From Pyrrhosoma nymphula (taxonomy: Eukaryota > Arthropoda > Insecta > Odonata > Coenagrionidae), in contig OY754339.1 of the NCBI GenBank assembly GCA_963573305.1, positions 87,823,838 through 87,887,837 on the forward strand: a stretch of DNA of 64,000 nt, read 5' to 3'. Positions 31,835-43,692 of this stretch are shown one piece after another (within the stretch, counting starts at the first letter, position 1; each line of letters starts with the position of its first letter). Made by a program: the position numbers and the translations under genes. Under the pieces are notes generated by a model, which was not told where the DNA came from, ran no database searches, and saw only the letters and a program-made list of their open reading frames with translations.

Positions 31835-32716
31835 ACAGGCGTATGGATATTCGCCCTTGTTGACGGATTCACACGGTGTAATTGTCGAAGTGAAATTTTC
31901 TCACGCAACCGCAAGCGCAAGTCCATACAGCCGACGGAAGTTAACTGCCGGACCAGATGAAGTGAGGAACGTTTATACGACGATCTATTGTGCGTCGATA
32001 GGACGAGATTTTTATCAACTCACAACAAAGACCATATTCCAAATTAGTTTTAAAATTTAAGCAGTTCTACGGAGCATCAATTAAATACTGCAGTTTTACG
32101 CTTTTAGCGAGCGAATAATTCACGACTTTTTGTGCGAAGAACGGAATCAGTTGTGTGAAAACAGCAGTTCAGACTCCGAAAGGCAACGGCCTAGTTGAAC
32201 GATGCAACCGTATGATTATGCCTGCAATTTCCAAGATACTGGAGCAACCGAGCAAGTGGGACGAAGTTCTGGGACGAATACAACTATCTGTGAACAATAC
32301 AATCCAACGTAGTACGAAGAAATGTCCAATAGAAATAACCTTTTGAAGTAAGATGAACAATAATGTTGAAGACGAATTGAGGAACCTGCTGCAGAATGAG
32401 CTTCAGCTGGAGAAAATTATTGAAGGCAGAGAAAATACAAGACAAGAAGATGCTGATATTTAAAAAAAAAGAGCAATCGAAAATGAAAGAGATCTACGAC
32501 GAAAAGAAAAGTGATCGCAAGACATAGATATGAAGTTGGAGAACACGTTATGTTCAAGCAATCGCCGAAAGAGGGTACGCGTAAGAAGTTAAAAAACGGT
32601 ATCTAGGACCATACATGATATCAAAGTTTTTAGAGAATGACCGATGCGAAGTGAATGACATTCCTGGTTATAAAATGAAGCAGGAGGTGTATGAATCAGT
32701 TTTATCGCCTGATTGA
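31835..32716 (+). pseudogene. Ty3/Gypsy-like integrase relic
   Basis: Integrase inserts LTR-retrotransposon cDNA. Visible pieces: TGVWIFALVDGFTRCN (31835), then in later frames FCAKNGISCVKTAVQTPKGN, followed by GLVERCNRMIMPAISKIL, where the Glu of VER is the third catalytic acid, and VNNTIQRSTKKCPIEITF. After a TGA at 32344 come YEVGEHVMFKQSPKEGTRKK and, in another frame to TGA at 32714, GPYMISKFLENDRCEVNDIP, the C-terminal DNA-binding barrel. The block that should carry the second catalytic Asp (DNGxEF-like) is not readable. No LTRs, protease or reverse transcriptase were found nearby, so this is an isolated fragment. Confidence 0.8.
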
Positions 32717-33179
32717 CTAAGAAAATGTTAAACAATGGATGTTTTAATAGAGGAATACGTGGATGTTGAAAATCCAGAAGGAAGTGCTGCTAACTGAGAA
32801 GAATAATTTTGTTAATCACGTTTACAATGCACATATTGTTTTTATTTTTTATGTGGGCCACATCGAGTTAAGTTTGATAACCATTTACAGGAATATCGGT
32901 CGAGGCGCCCTCTCGTCAAGATGATCGAACTGTTGCGTTCAATGTTTTTATGTTTGCGATTACATTGCTTGTTTTACTGATTGAAATAATTTCCCGAGCG
33001 ATCAAAAAAATAACAGTTTGTTGATGGAGACAATAAAGAATGGTTAATCATAGCGATAAGACGTTTCTCTTTATTCGTAAAAGAAAAAAAGGATACAAAG
33101 TGCCTAATTAATAATATTACAGTACGGAATATTTTAGCTGGTTGATTTAACCAAACTATGAACACCGTCGCGTGGACTT
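32717..33179. other. no gene recognised
   Basis: May include the remaining 3' part of the Gypsy element, but no polypurine tract or LTR is identifiable. Confidence 0.4.
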
Positions 33180-33826
33180 TAGAAGGGCCTATAAGGTGCT
33201 TTGGGGTTGAGGGCGGAATTGGAAGGCGGGTGGTCGTCGCATTCGGGAGACCGGTGACCCGGGAAGATTGCAGGCTGGGCTGAAAGGGGTAGGGCGAAGG
33301 GGGGGAGGGTAAGAAGGGGGCGATCACGATAGGGAGGAAGGCGAAGGAGGTGAAACGGGGAAGGGAAGGAAGTAAAAGGGCAGAGAAGCAGTTTTTTCGA
33401 GCGCGCGGAAGGTCTCGGGCGGCTCCGTGAAGGCGCCACGCCCACGGGAACGGCAGCGCGGCCCGCCATTGGCCGGACGGACACGGGGGGGCGAGGGAGA
33501 AGGGGCGAGACAGTAATCAAACGCCTTCGGAACGGAGAAAAGCCCGCCCCACGAAATGAATTCCCACCCACCCACCCTTTGCCACCACTCCACGGCAAGT
33601 GCTGCTTCTTCTCTCTCAATCTCCTCCCTCACCTCTCCCCAACCTTTCTTCACATCACCAGGGCAACCCCGCTCTCAAAACACCCACCCCACCCCCCTCC
33701 CCTTACCCCAACCCCACCCAACCACATCATAAAAACCCGCCCGCTCGCGAACTCGTTTATTTATTTATTTAATATTTTTTTTAGTGTTTCAATTTTTTCC
33801 TGCCATTCGTTTTCGAAAAATTAATT
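33180..33826. promoter_or_regulatory. CpG-rich island, possible promoter
   Basis: GC content rises sharply. The left half is G/purine-rich and the right half C/pyrimidine-rich, with the turn near 33540. The centre (33431-33478) has a CCACGCCC box, a GCGCGG stretch and an inverted CCAAT box (CCATTGG). A TATA-like CATAAAAAC lies at 33728. Large frames are open on both strands across it, which GC alone explains. Such islands in AT-rich insect DNA often mark promoters, but no transcript evidence exists here. Confidence 0.4.
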
Positions 33827-33988
33827 ATGGCGGTCGATTCGGGAGACACGTCTTTTGCGGTGAGGGCGTTCAAAGTTACAGCCTGGCTCTTCGTCGACTG
33901 GAATGTTTTCATTTCGCCCGAGCACTGCCCTCGAAGAGTCAGCACTTATGTTAGAAGGGGATCCTCACGATTCAAACTCTTCCTCTGA
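33827..33988 (+). CDS. 53-codon open frame after the CpG island (unrecognised, tentative)
   Basis: The frame starts at ATGG (ATTATGG context), encodes MAVDSGDTSFAVRAFKVTAW and continues to TGA at 33986. The first 50 bases are CpG-rich. GCG followed by GTGAGG at 33857 is a reasonable splice donor, so the coding part could be only 11 codons of a first exon. I do not recognise the peptide. It is listed because of its place 100 bp downstream of a TATA-like box; it may be chance. Confidence 0.2.
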   Translation: MAVDSGDTSFAVRAFKVTAWLFVDWNVFISPEHCPRRVSTYVRRGSSRFKLFL

Positions 33989-34756
33989 TCTCTTTCCTTA
34001 AAGTTTTGAGAGCCGCTGAAAGACACTAAAATTACACGTTAGCCCTGCAGTGCATCATTATATTGTTTAGGTCGGAATAAATGTATTTTACTTTAAGGTG
34101 GTTTGACCATAGAAGAACTTAGTGTCATTTTATTCATATTCTGGATACATATAGAAAAACATGTCCTGTATGTGATATGAGCAACCAAATGTTTCCTTTC
34201 CACGCTGTTGAACTTAAATTTACATTGTGCTTAATGCGACAATAGGATAAAAACGGGGAAAATAGTATTTTTCTATCTAATATACTTAAATGCCATTTCC
34301 ACGAAGTACTGTTTACCTACATGAAGCGAAAACTCCCGAGAAATTGATTAAACATAAAATACATGTATCTTACCGCCATAGTTAATGAGTTATCAGCTAA
34401 TTACTGCGATAATCGAAGTAAAATAATGGTAATTTCATAGAAATGGCGCTGCAGTCGGTGTCTATTTCTATAAAAATTGTCCATTAAAATATATCCGTAG
34501 AATTATTTGCATATTTTGTATTTTAATTTCTGTTTTCAAAAGCTAACGCACGTCATCAGTGAAAGCACGATTTTTTAGACCAAATAAGTAAATATTTGCC
34601 ATTTAGTATTTGTTTTGACTCATATAGTCAGTGTAGAGCCGCCTTAAATGTTTCACTCATCCCAGGAATGATAGCGAATGTCTCTGTCCCAACTTTATGG
34701 GTCCCGCTAACGTCACTTAATGAATTTGTACTTCGTATATTCCACATTTTTTTATC
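33989..34756. other. no gene recognised
   Basis: AT-rich sequence without a supportable feature. Confidence 0.5.
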
Positions 34757-34882
34757 TCCGACCAGGGTTTCGACATGCATTATCGAAATACCTTGATAGT
34801 GGCATCGATTGTTGAAACCGTTACCATTTCGACAATCATTGTCGAAAGGCCTTGATATTGACAATAATTGTCGAAATTATTC
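34757..34882. repeat. palindromic CGACAAT-ATTGTCG repeats, PLE-hairpin type
   Basis: TTTCGACAATCATTGTCGAAA-type palindromes recur three times within 100 bp with CCTTGATA between them. The minus strand has CTTGATA ... GTCGAAACCCTGGTCG followed by an A-rich run, again the hammerhead-like pLTR motif order. Confidence 0.55.
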
Positions 34883-35257
34883 CCGGAAATAATGTGGAGT
34901 ACACAAAGTACTCATTAATTATGTGATTATCATTGAAAAATAGTTCTAAAATCTTACAATTAACATTTTTTTAGCTTATTATTTATTCATATTTATGTTT
35001 TTAGCTTACTTTACTAGAATTTAAAAGAAGAATTATCAAATCGATCGTGCTATCTGTAGCATAGCATGTAATGTAGGGTTAAGGTATCTATGATTACCAC
35101 AAAATTCTGACATCGCGAGTTTCATGTCAAACCAAAGAGTATAATTTTACCCCAACACTACATCTGTAGGACCTAAAAAAGTGATAAAAGCTGAGAGAGA
35201 TACACTGTCAAACAGATAAGGTCGAGAATTTTTTCTTGGTCAGTTATTTGGGGAGGC

Positions 35258-35318
35258 AACCAAGAACTTAGATCATATTTAGGTCTATTCGGGATGACCG
35301 CATACGGCAGAAAATTTT
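35258..35318 (+). repeat. ~62-bp direct repeat, left copy
   Basis: AACCAAGAACTTAGATCAT ... GGTCTATTCG ... CAGAAAATTTT is repeated at 36826-36892 in the same orientation, on the far side of the dispersed repeat at 35624-36155. Confidence 0.7.
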
Positions 35319-35623
35319 CAGACATTTCTGGACAACTTTGGGTCAATTGTGTCGCTTAGGATTGGTCAGATTCTTGGCAAGAGAAGGGTGGCATTAGGGA
35401 TGGAGAAAGGGTGGGAGAGAAATTCGGCATCGGCATTAGCCTGTTCTGAATCGAAGGCGTCTTGGAGTCAGCAATTTGACGTCCTATATGACGGACAGAG
35501 TGCTACACTTGATGTTCTCTTCACATAGCACCCAAGTAACAATCGGAGTTCTAATATAAAACTATCTACCACTGCTTGGGCTGATTGTGAGACCCAAGCC
35601 TTCGGTATGTCAAGATAGTTTGG

Positions 35624-36155
35624 GCGAGATAGTTCCCTAGTCATAGTAGAGACCATATTCGACTTTTATTATTTTATTTCGGCGTGTGTAAGAAGTGTGA
35701 AGTAAATATTGTTATATTAATGGTGCAAAAATATAGTTATGTACGACAAAAGTTATCAGTAATTAAATAAATATACCTACATAAGTCTCTAACTTGACTA
35801 ATGTTTTCACGCCGTACGGTAAATACGCCTTCACAACGGAAAGTGTTTTACGTTTATGTAAAATTTACTACGGTGAGTAATTGAATAGTTTTTTTATAAA
35901 TAGGTGAGAAAACATACATAGTACACAACAATAGTTTTTTGACGAAATCTAGGCGTTATAATTTCCTAATTTTTTTCAATATTCTCCCTCTGGAGCGCAC
36001 AGCCGTTATCTATCCCATGTAAAACTGATTGCATTTTCAAGCAAATTGCTCAAAAAGTCGTTCGACTAGGGGTTAATGTTTTGATATCATTGGAAAGATA
36101 GGAGTTTTTTTTCGTGAAAATGAGATCAACTTCATAAAATTCTAGGTAAATTGAA
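35624..36155 (-). repeat. dispersed repeat, copy 2 (inverted partner of 4305-4829)
   Basis: The reverse complement follows copy 1 over its whole length, including CGCCGTACGGTA, TGACTAGGGAACTATCTCGC and the ACCTAGAATTTT edge. It is flanked on both sides by the 62-bp direct repeat. Confidence 0.75.
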
Positions 36156-36289
36156 TTATCGCTCACGCTTGCTTAAGCTATTGTTCTAACCATCGAACCA
36201 GCCTACTCCCCCATTTTCAGCGCATAAATCAAGCCAATAGGTAGATCAATAAGAGACAATAATTCTGCCTAAAATACACGTAAGCAATC

Positions 36290-36720
36290 AACGCCTTCCT
36301 CCCCATTTCTCTTTTCCCCGCACCCTTCCAATTCCTGGCTGACGTCCTGACATCCCCCGCCACGCGCCGTTGTGGCTGCTCGCGGTAAGTAGTAAGTAGA
36401 AGTAGATGTGAAAGACCCTTCCCTCCTAGCGACCGCCGCAAGGACAGAAGAGGCCACTCCATTGAACTCACTCAGATTCCGAATACATCTGACCATCCAC
36501 CGCCGACAACCAGACGTCAACTTCCACCAGTACATATGTATTCCTCCTCTCCCCCTTCCCTCAAGCCCCCCCTACCAACCCCTCCGTACCCCAGATCCAA
36601 TCCTCCATTCACTCTGAGAACTCTTCAACTGGCGCGCTACCAACGCTCTCAAAAACTATAATAGGTACCCCTGTCCCCTCCCAACCCTGTCGTACATCAG
36701 CTTGAACCGAGTTCGAACCT
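36290..36720. promoter_or_regulatory. C-rich, CpG-containing island
   Basis: Contains TGACGTC (CRE-like) near 36342, a CGCCACGCGCCG stretch, and long pyrimidine tracts to 36580. Overlapping frames on both strands are a composition effect. Possible promoter or enhancer; nothing decisive. Confidence 0.3.
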
Positions 36721-36825
36721 AGATTTTCCGGAATTTGTTCATTCCGAAAGTGAACGCATACGGGATACTTTTATTCCGTGAAGCTAATGCCCCGATAATA
36801 TTGCAGGGTTGCCCCGGTATCGTAG

Positions 36826-36892
36826 AACCAAGAACTTAGATCATGTTGAGGTCTATTCGAGATCCCAATAACAGCATACGCCAGAAAATTTT
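36826..36892 (+). repeat. ~62-bp direct repeat, right copy
   Basis: Matches 35258-35318 with several substitutions and a small insertion; 1,568 bp separates the two starts. Confidence 0.7.
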
Positions 36893-39570
36893 AAAGTTTA
36901 GGATTCAGGATCATTTTAAACGAAGTTTCGAGTGCTTTGCAGCGTTAAACTACGGGTTCTTTCCGTTCGCTCTAGTGCGCTAATCACTTCGTAGCACGAC
37001 AACACACAAGCCTTCCATTCGTAATTCAGACACTGCGCACTAGGCAGCGCACTTCAAAACGGATCGGGAGCGAAGTTGATGTGCGCTTAACAACAAGAGA
37101 ACGTCGATAATGGTATACGTGATTGATGTCTAGTTTGTTCATTTTCAGTAAAGGCGGCTAACATGAATATTGTGAGGTTTTTAACTACTCTGTGATTAAA
37201 GGATTACGTTTTTAAATACTTATTTTGAACGAATTCAACAACTTTAGACAAAAAATTCGGCTTGGACCGTTGTTCACACACAGAATGCTACCTACAGGTA
37301 GGTTACAAAACATTTCGCCAGCGCACATCGTCGTTCGTGTGCGCTACAGTGAGCTGATGTGTTGTTCCAGTGTGTTCTAATTCAACACCTTGTATGGAAA
37401 GTCCCCCACAGGTCATTTCTGAAGTGCCTCGGACGAAAATAGGTACCTCAATACACGCTCACTCACAGTGATCTCTGCAGCTTCGTTTTTCCGCCTTCGA
37501 TCAGAGTGTCGCCTCTTGTTACGGAAATAAGTCTCGTTTTGTCGCTACTTTGATTCTTTATTTGCGATTGAACTTCTGTGGTTCCCTAGCTTCCTACATA
37601 TATTCCCTTATCTATTGGAGTTGATAGCATTTTTTTCGCTGGATAATATTCTTGCGTTGCCGGATTGATTCTGTTGTCCACTCTCTCCTGAAAAGATGCG
37701 ATCTGCTACTACAGATTCTAGGGTGTGTTTGTTTCTAAACTGCTCTTCTGTGTCCATTTAATCTACGTCGGATGGCTCTTTTTATGTTCTCCATGTATTG
37801 AAAAACAACTGAATCAACTCAGAGGAAATACCCGGAAAACTATGCACTATCGTCAGTGTGACTCTAAGAAAGCCTGCACCTGAATTGCCTAATGCCTCGT
37901 TCACACTGCCAGTTTTACACGCCGACATCCGTACATACGCTTGTTATTAATTTTCCGTGTGAACGGATATTTTGAAATTAAGATAGGATTTAAGGTGCTC
38001 CGTCCACACAACCGGGGTTGAATATTGGTTGATAAGTCTCCTTGAACTGGCTTTTGTACTTTCAAGTCCCTAATTACTGCCACGTTCACACTATTGTCTA
38101 TCTTTCTATAGGGCATTTCACATTTTGTTGATATTAATTCCTCTCATGAGGATTCGTTACCCCTGTATAGTTGCGATGATGTCAATAGATACCTGAAAAT
38201 TAACACATTTCTATGTAGCATGCTTTACATTCAATCTTTTAATGTGATAATATTATTCCCAAAAATAACTGATTTTAATTTAATGCGATGAACCACTAAG
38301 AACGTAGGCCTCAGCGCATACCATCAGATTAGGAACTCTTGCTCTAAACGCCAGTCAATGAAACCTTCCAGTCCTAAATCCTAATTAAAATCCCTTACTT
38401 TTGTTTCAATTTCTTTGTTGATAACCAGGCACTTGATGATGATAAGTTGTGACTCATACCAGCGCCAATCTGTCAAACCATTGCAACAAGAACGTGGCGT
38501 TCCTGCTCACACTGTTTTTAGGTATAGGGTTGAGAGATGATTGGAAACAGAAGACGATGGAAAACCGTGCCCTCCTTAAAATCGTGATGAAAAATTTCGG
38601 ACAGAAAGCGCATCTAAAGGACAGTTAGGGAGGCTTCCAAGTTAGCTGCGTGGTGATTATTTTTTAACAGCTCGACATTTAGGGAAGAGCAGAAGTGGCA
38701 ACCCTATTTCGCACATGAAGATGTTCGCTGCTACGAGACGAAACGTCGTTCCATCATAAATTCTCACCAAGCAGCTCAACTCGAAAGCCTTCTCAGCGTT
38801 AAAGAATCGCTTTGAAAGTTTAAGATCAAAGCTAGTATACTTTCAGATCTCCAGGGTTGCTATTATTACTCTCTTTTATCTCTTGGTATCGAGTGATATG
38901 AATTCCATTTTTGCGATTTTTCACACTTTGATGGCAGGTCATTGTTATGATCACGATATATTCGTGACAACATCAGGTGCAATATCAATCGACACTTTAT
39001 CATATGTTAGTTCCATAATTACTGCTTATTTCGCTGTCGCGACGCAGCCTGCGATAAAATTCGAGAAATAATAATGATATGAATTTTATACTATTTGGTT
39101 TCTCAGTACACTCTTTAGGTATATTCTAAGAAATCGGTCTTAATTTACACTCCTACTTATTGAAATAACGGAAAATTCCTGTTTAATTTCTTATCGCGCT
39201 CTTTAGATTAGGTTATATTTTCTATATTTTCAAATATAACAGAGTTAAAAATGGTAACTAAGCAAATTAATGAATACTAATACATAAATTAACCTAAAAA
39301 GGTGCAAGAGAAAAGTTTTTACCGAACCAATTTCACACTTCGCTGCTTGGAACTCATGAATAGAGGGTTATCTTCATAAAATGTTCCTCTATCAATGCGT
39401 TCAACTCAGACAGGTTATTGTACATTGTATGTACGACGCTTTCAAGTAATTTGTCTGCATTTAAATCGAATGGTCTCCGAAAAAGCTAGAAAATGTTCTC
39501 TTAGATATCACAAAGGTCGTGTCATACCTTACAAATGGAAAGGCTTTATCATGTGCAGGAGCCAAGTGTG
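36893..39570. other. no gene recognised; repeat scraps
   Basis: At 37896-38110 the motif GTTCACAC recurs in both orientations (37911, 37959 inverse, 38092), suggesting a small eroded inverted-repeat element. At 38714-38747 ATGAAGATGTTCGCTGCTACGAG-type sequence followed by ACGAAACGTCG is a PLE hammerhead-like scrap with CATGAAGA in place of CCTGAAGA. Confidence 0.4.
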
Positions 39571-40250
39571 TAAGGGAGGTGACGTCAGAACCCTGTAGCC
39601 AATCAGCATTATTTTGCGTTGCTCGATGTTGATGCGATAAAAAGAATATTTCATGGATTATGATATTTGTAAACACAAAATATTTACTTTTGAATTGATT
39701 TTTTCAGTATAAGAGGAATCGCTGATTAGTTATTCGTCACGCAATTCTGAGCTATTTACTGTACTCCACTATAGTACATATATTTCTACTATATTCTTTA
39801 CCATTCTATATAATTATGTATTCTATTGAAAGGTGAGCAACTCCGGCGAAAACTCAGCCCGCGTTGCAGTTCTCTCCACTGATTGGCTACGCACTCATCG
39901 GCGGAAACGCAAAGTCGAAATCATGAAATTATATGCTGAAGCGTTCCTTAGCCTGCGCGTTCAACTTAACAGGTTACGATGGAAACCTGTTCGGGTAGAA
40001 TTCTCTAATGTTTCCTCTAGACAACCCTTCATTGGCCGCAACGACGTCGTTTTTCAGGATCTATGAAATCGTAGGAAGAGATCAAAACTCTCCCATCCAT
40101 TTATCTTCCTTCGGTCGTGAGGCAATTGCGTCAAATTGCTCGACGCCCGTTCTTTCTCGGACGAGTCACAAAAGATCCCTTCGAGAAACTCTTTTCAAGT
40201 TTCGAATACGTATATATGTCTCTTGATCGGACGATAATTTATATATAATT
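39571..40250. promoter_or_regulatory. segment with CRE and CCAAT boxes, possible regulatory DNA
   Basis: A perfect CRE palindrome TGACGTCA lies at 39580-39587 with GCCAATCAG 10 bp further on. At 39840-40060 the sequence is CpG-enriched with two inverted CCAAT boxes (CTGATTGGCT, TTCATTGGCC). No coding exon is convincing. Confidence 0.3.
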
Positions 40251-40299
40251 TCGGGTACATGACTGTGGCACTGGCAAAGTCGTCTCTCTCGTGTTATTA

Positions 40300-41300
40300 T
40301 AAGTTTTTTTCTCCCCAAAACTTCTCATCTCTTCCTGTTTTGTCCCTGCTAGATTCCCCTCCCACATTCAACCCCCCCCCCACCCTCCTCTTCCCCCAAC
40401 ACAGCCCTCCCACTCCTCCCCCTGCTCCCATGCCGACCGCGCCAAATGAAAGCCGACAGCTGGTCGCGTAGCAACAATTCATTCGACATCGATTCCATTT
40501 CGACGGTAATAAAATGGAGAGTTGCGGAGGAGGGTTTTGGAATAATGGAGTAGTGGTGGTGGTCGTTTGTTGGAGGGTTGGGAAGGGGGAGGGGGGGGCT
40601 AAGGGACCTCCCAGTCACGTCCGCGCCGTGGCTAAGAGCAATCCAAAGGGCCGCGGAAAAGACCGACCCGATCCGGCTCATTCCTCACCGACTGACTTAC
40701 CCTTCAGAAATGAAAAGAGAGGCAAACCTACCCCTCTTTCACTCGTCCGTCATTAAAGAGGGCGCAACCTATGATTCAATTGTTTCGCTGGTCCGCGACG
40801 GAATCCAGACAGCTGGGTGGGGGAGGGAGGGAGGGAGAGGGAAGAGGTGGGGGAAATTGAGGGGGAGAGATGGGAGGAGAGAAAAAATTGAAGCCTGACA
40901 AATAAAAAAATTAACCTTGAATCGTCTTCTTTTAGGCCTGATGGTCCGAGTGAGTGGCGTGCAATGAAATCTTAAAGCAATCCTTTATTATACTTTCCAA
41001 ATATTCCCTCTGCGTTTATTGCAGTCCCCACCAAACTCCACTTCCTCCTCCACCTCCTCCGACTCTGAATTTCCCCCTCCCCTCCCACCATCTCACCGCC
41101 CCTCCCAAATTCTCGCTCACTCCAACCTTCAATTTCTTTGATTGTCCTTTGAGATTGAGGGTGGAGTGAGGCGGGTAGAAGATTGGACTGCTACACGGTC
41201 TTCTCTATAAAAAAAAATTATTAAGTTCCCCACTCCAATGCACCCGTAATCTCCCCCAACTCCCCTGCAGCCGACGTCACCGTCAATCTCGACCGTTTTC
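40300..41300. promoter_or_regulatory. GC-rich island with G-quadruplex and C-tract motifs
   Basis: C-tracts at 40368-40432, then an RFX-like GCGTAGCAAC at 40467, then G-runs (40575-40598 and 40814-40841, each with four or more GGG blocks spaced by 1-7 bases), and another C-tract with a CRE-like GACGTCAC near 41273. The strand skew flips C, G, C. Frames up to 110 codons are open on both strands, so none is called as a gene. Confidence 0.35.
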
Positions 41301-42860
41301 CCGACCGTTTATCCACAGTCTAGGAAAATTTCCTCTCCAGAATTCAGGAAATTCGGAACATTTGATCGCTATCGCGCTGGCGAGGCATTTGCGAAGCCTT
41401 GGGGCTGCAGGAGATAGTAGTAGGTGTGTATGTAGGTATATCTCTGTCTCACCTCTCCCAGACGACGAACAGCCGTCAAGGACGTTTTTTTTAAGAATAG
41501 CAATGGATAGCGAGCATATTTTCCTGCATCGCGTGCCGGGAGAAAAGTCAAAGCCACTTACGTAAAAAGCCTCTTCCGCGTGCCGAATACTGCTAAAACT
41601 TGGCGTCAAACTTTTTAAAAGGGTTCAGTCGTACCACATCGCTGCTGTATTGCTTTAGAATGTAGTGAAATAAAAACTCTTGGAGCTGGCAACCCAACCA
41701 CATCAGAGAGACAGGAGGGTAATCACAGCTCCAATTTTGGTACATACATTTCATTGGAATTATGTGATTGATAAATAATGTAGAAATGCTTGTTTAATAT
41801 TCCAAATGTTGAGTATGATGTTTCGATAAAGCTTTTGTTACATATCCTTAGTAGCCCTGAAGATGATTCAGAAATATAATTGAAAATTTGGTAACTTAGT
41901 ACAGAGCTCTTTCGGATCTCTGGCATTCTGCAAGCCCGCAACATGTAGCATGTATGAGTTGAGCTCTTTGGGAGAAGTTCTCGGCAATCGCTTATGTATG
42001 AAGGAAATAACTACGGCTTTCGTAGTCCTATCCTGAAATTCGCTAATGCATAATAGTGACATTTGCCGAAAAGAATATTGAACGACAATAGCTATTGTGC
42101 GTGTAGTATTTTGCGATATTATTGATGGCAAAACCGTCGCTGCAAAGTGACTAATTTAGTTATCATCGCTTTGAACAGAGGTAATTAGATTCCGATGAGG
42201 TTACATACACATTTTAAATATTCCGAAGTTTTTTCTACTAGGTGTTGACGAGAATGAGTAAAGAACTCGGAGTTGGACTCGGTGGAAGTTGCGAATGAAA
42301 TACTTTGAATCTTTTTCAAGCTGCCATTTTAGTATAAGGCAAGTGCAAGTGCATAGTATAAGGCAAGTGCAAGCATAAGTGCAAGGGATGTGCGTATTGC
42401 TGGGAATTTTAATCGACTTTCATTATTCTATACGCAGATTCCCTGTACAACTAATTTAATTTTTTCTCCCTTCAGTGGTTCAATAACTACGACAGATAAA
42501 TTGAATATTGAAAGAATTTTAGCATTGCTCTTACAAGTCTGCCGAGTTAGACCATGAAATAATGACCAAACTAATATCAAGTAAAATTGGAGGCTTGTGG
42601 TCGAAGTTCTATAGCAGGTAGTTATTCTCCTTTCTCAACCAACACCATTAGATTAACAATCCCTGTAACATGAGGTCATATATCTGGATAGTACCGTTGA
42701 CGAGGTCTATTTTCCTTCACATTTCAGAGCTTTTTGAAAGAAAAGGTCGTAAAAAATGCATGGGTCATAATTTTGGAATAACATGTGGTCGTAACAATGA
42801 TTTAATACCAATAGCGTAATGGTTTGCTAATTTTTGACAGATGGTGATGAGATGATGCAA
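41301..42860. other. no gene recognised; PLE-like scrap and short tandem repeat
   Basis: 41857-41874 reads CTGAAGATGATTCAGAAA, a collapsed hammerhead-like core. At about 42330-42385 AGTATAAGGCAAGTGCAAG is repeated in tandem twice. Confidence 0.4.
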
Positions 42861-42902
42861 ATACGGCTTATAACGCCGCCATAACATATTGACTTTGATT
42901 TT

Positions 42903-43692
42903 TTGCCAAAGATTATTGTTGGTGATGCGGAAATATCATATACAAACTCCGTTAAAAATCTTGGGCTCATATTGATGCCCAATTTGTCTTGGCAAAACCA
43001 TGTTCAAGCCATCAGCAATAAGATTAACATGATCCTGTTTCAGCTAAAAATTCATAAAAACCTTTTGCCCTCTCATAATTTATTACTGCTGTCTTGATTA
43101 TCATGACCTAACTGAAGAGATTAAACCATGATTCAACGACAACTAAATATGTGTGTCAGGTTCATTTATGATCTTAAAAAAGATGATCATATATCCCCTT
43201 ATTTTTCTAAGTTAGAATGGCTTAAAGCTAAAACAAGGAGGGAATACATGCTTGCCTCCTTTTTATATAAACTTTTCAATTGTCAACAGCCTGAATATAT
43301 CATGCAATTTTTTCAGTTTAAAGAGAAAAATCGAAATGTTGCAACTCGAATGTCACCAGATTTTTTAATTGTCCCACACCGAACCTCTACATTTAATAAA
43401 TCCTTTTCTGTTGTTGGGACAAGGATATGGATTAGTACTCCTGAACTAATCAAAAACTCCAAATCACTGATTGCTTTCAAAAACATACTGTTCAATAAAA
43501 TGCTATTACAGGAAAAAATTTAATTTACCAATATGCTTGTATTTTTTTTGTTACCATTATTATATCATTTATTGTATGTATCCAATTTTACTGTGTACTC
43601 GAGCTCTGATACTAATGTATACCTTTGTATGTTCTTAGTGAACCAAGGGTCCAAGAACAATAAATATTTCTTTATCTTTATCTTTATAATTT
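42903..43692 (+). pseudogene. 3' end of a CR1/Jockey-like non-LTR retrotransposon (copy A)
   Basis: One frame with stops between 43095 and 43127 encodes the post-catalytic end of a non-LTR reverse transcriptase: GDAEISYTNSVKNLGLILMP with LSWQNHV, then RQLNMCVRFIYDLKKDDHIS, PYFSKLEWLKAKTRREYML, and the closing FNKSFSVVGTRIWISTPELI with KSLIAFKNILF. After the stop at 43521 the 3' untranslated region ends in AATAAATATTTC and a (TTTATC)n microsatellite at 43670-43690, as these elements do. The catalytic part is absent (5' truncation is normal for non-LTR insertions). A related copy lies at 45351. Confidence 0.8.

Noticed and set aside
31835..32716. Retroviral insertion with envelope
   Set aside because: Only integrase pieces of Ty3/Gypsy type are visible; no envelope-like frame or LTR was found.
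33179..33653. Long overlapping minus-strand frames (109-146 codons)
   Set aside because: Proline/arginine-rich frames produced by a CpG-rich pyrimidine island; open in several frames at once. Treated as a possible promoter instead.
34757..34882. CRISPR-like array (short repeats with spacers)
   Set aside because: Only three palindromic repeats, spacers not distinct, eukaryotic context; a PLE-type hairpin cluster.
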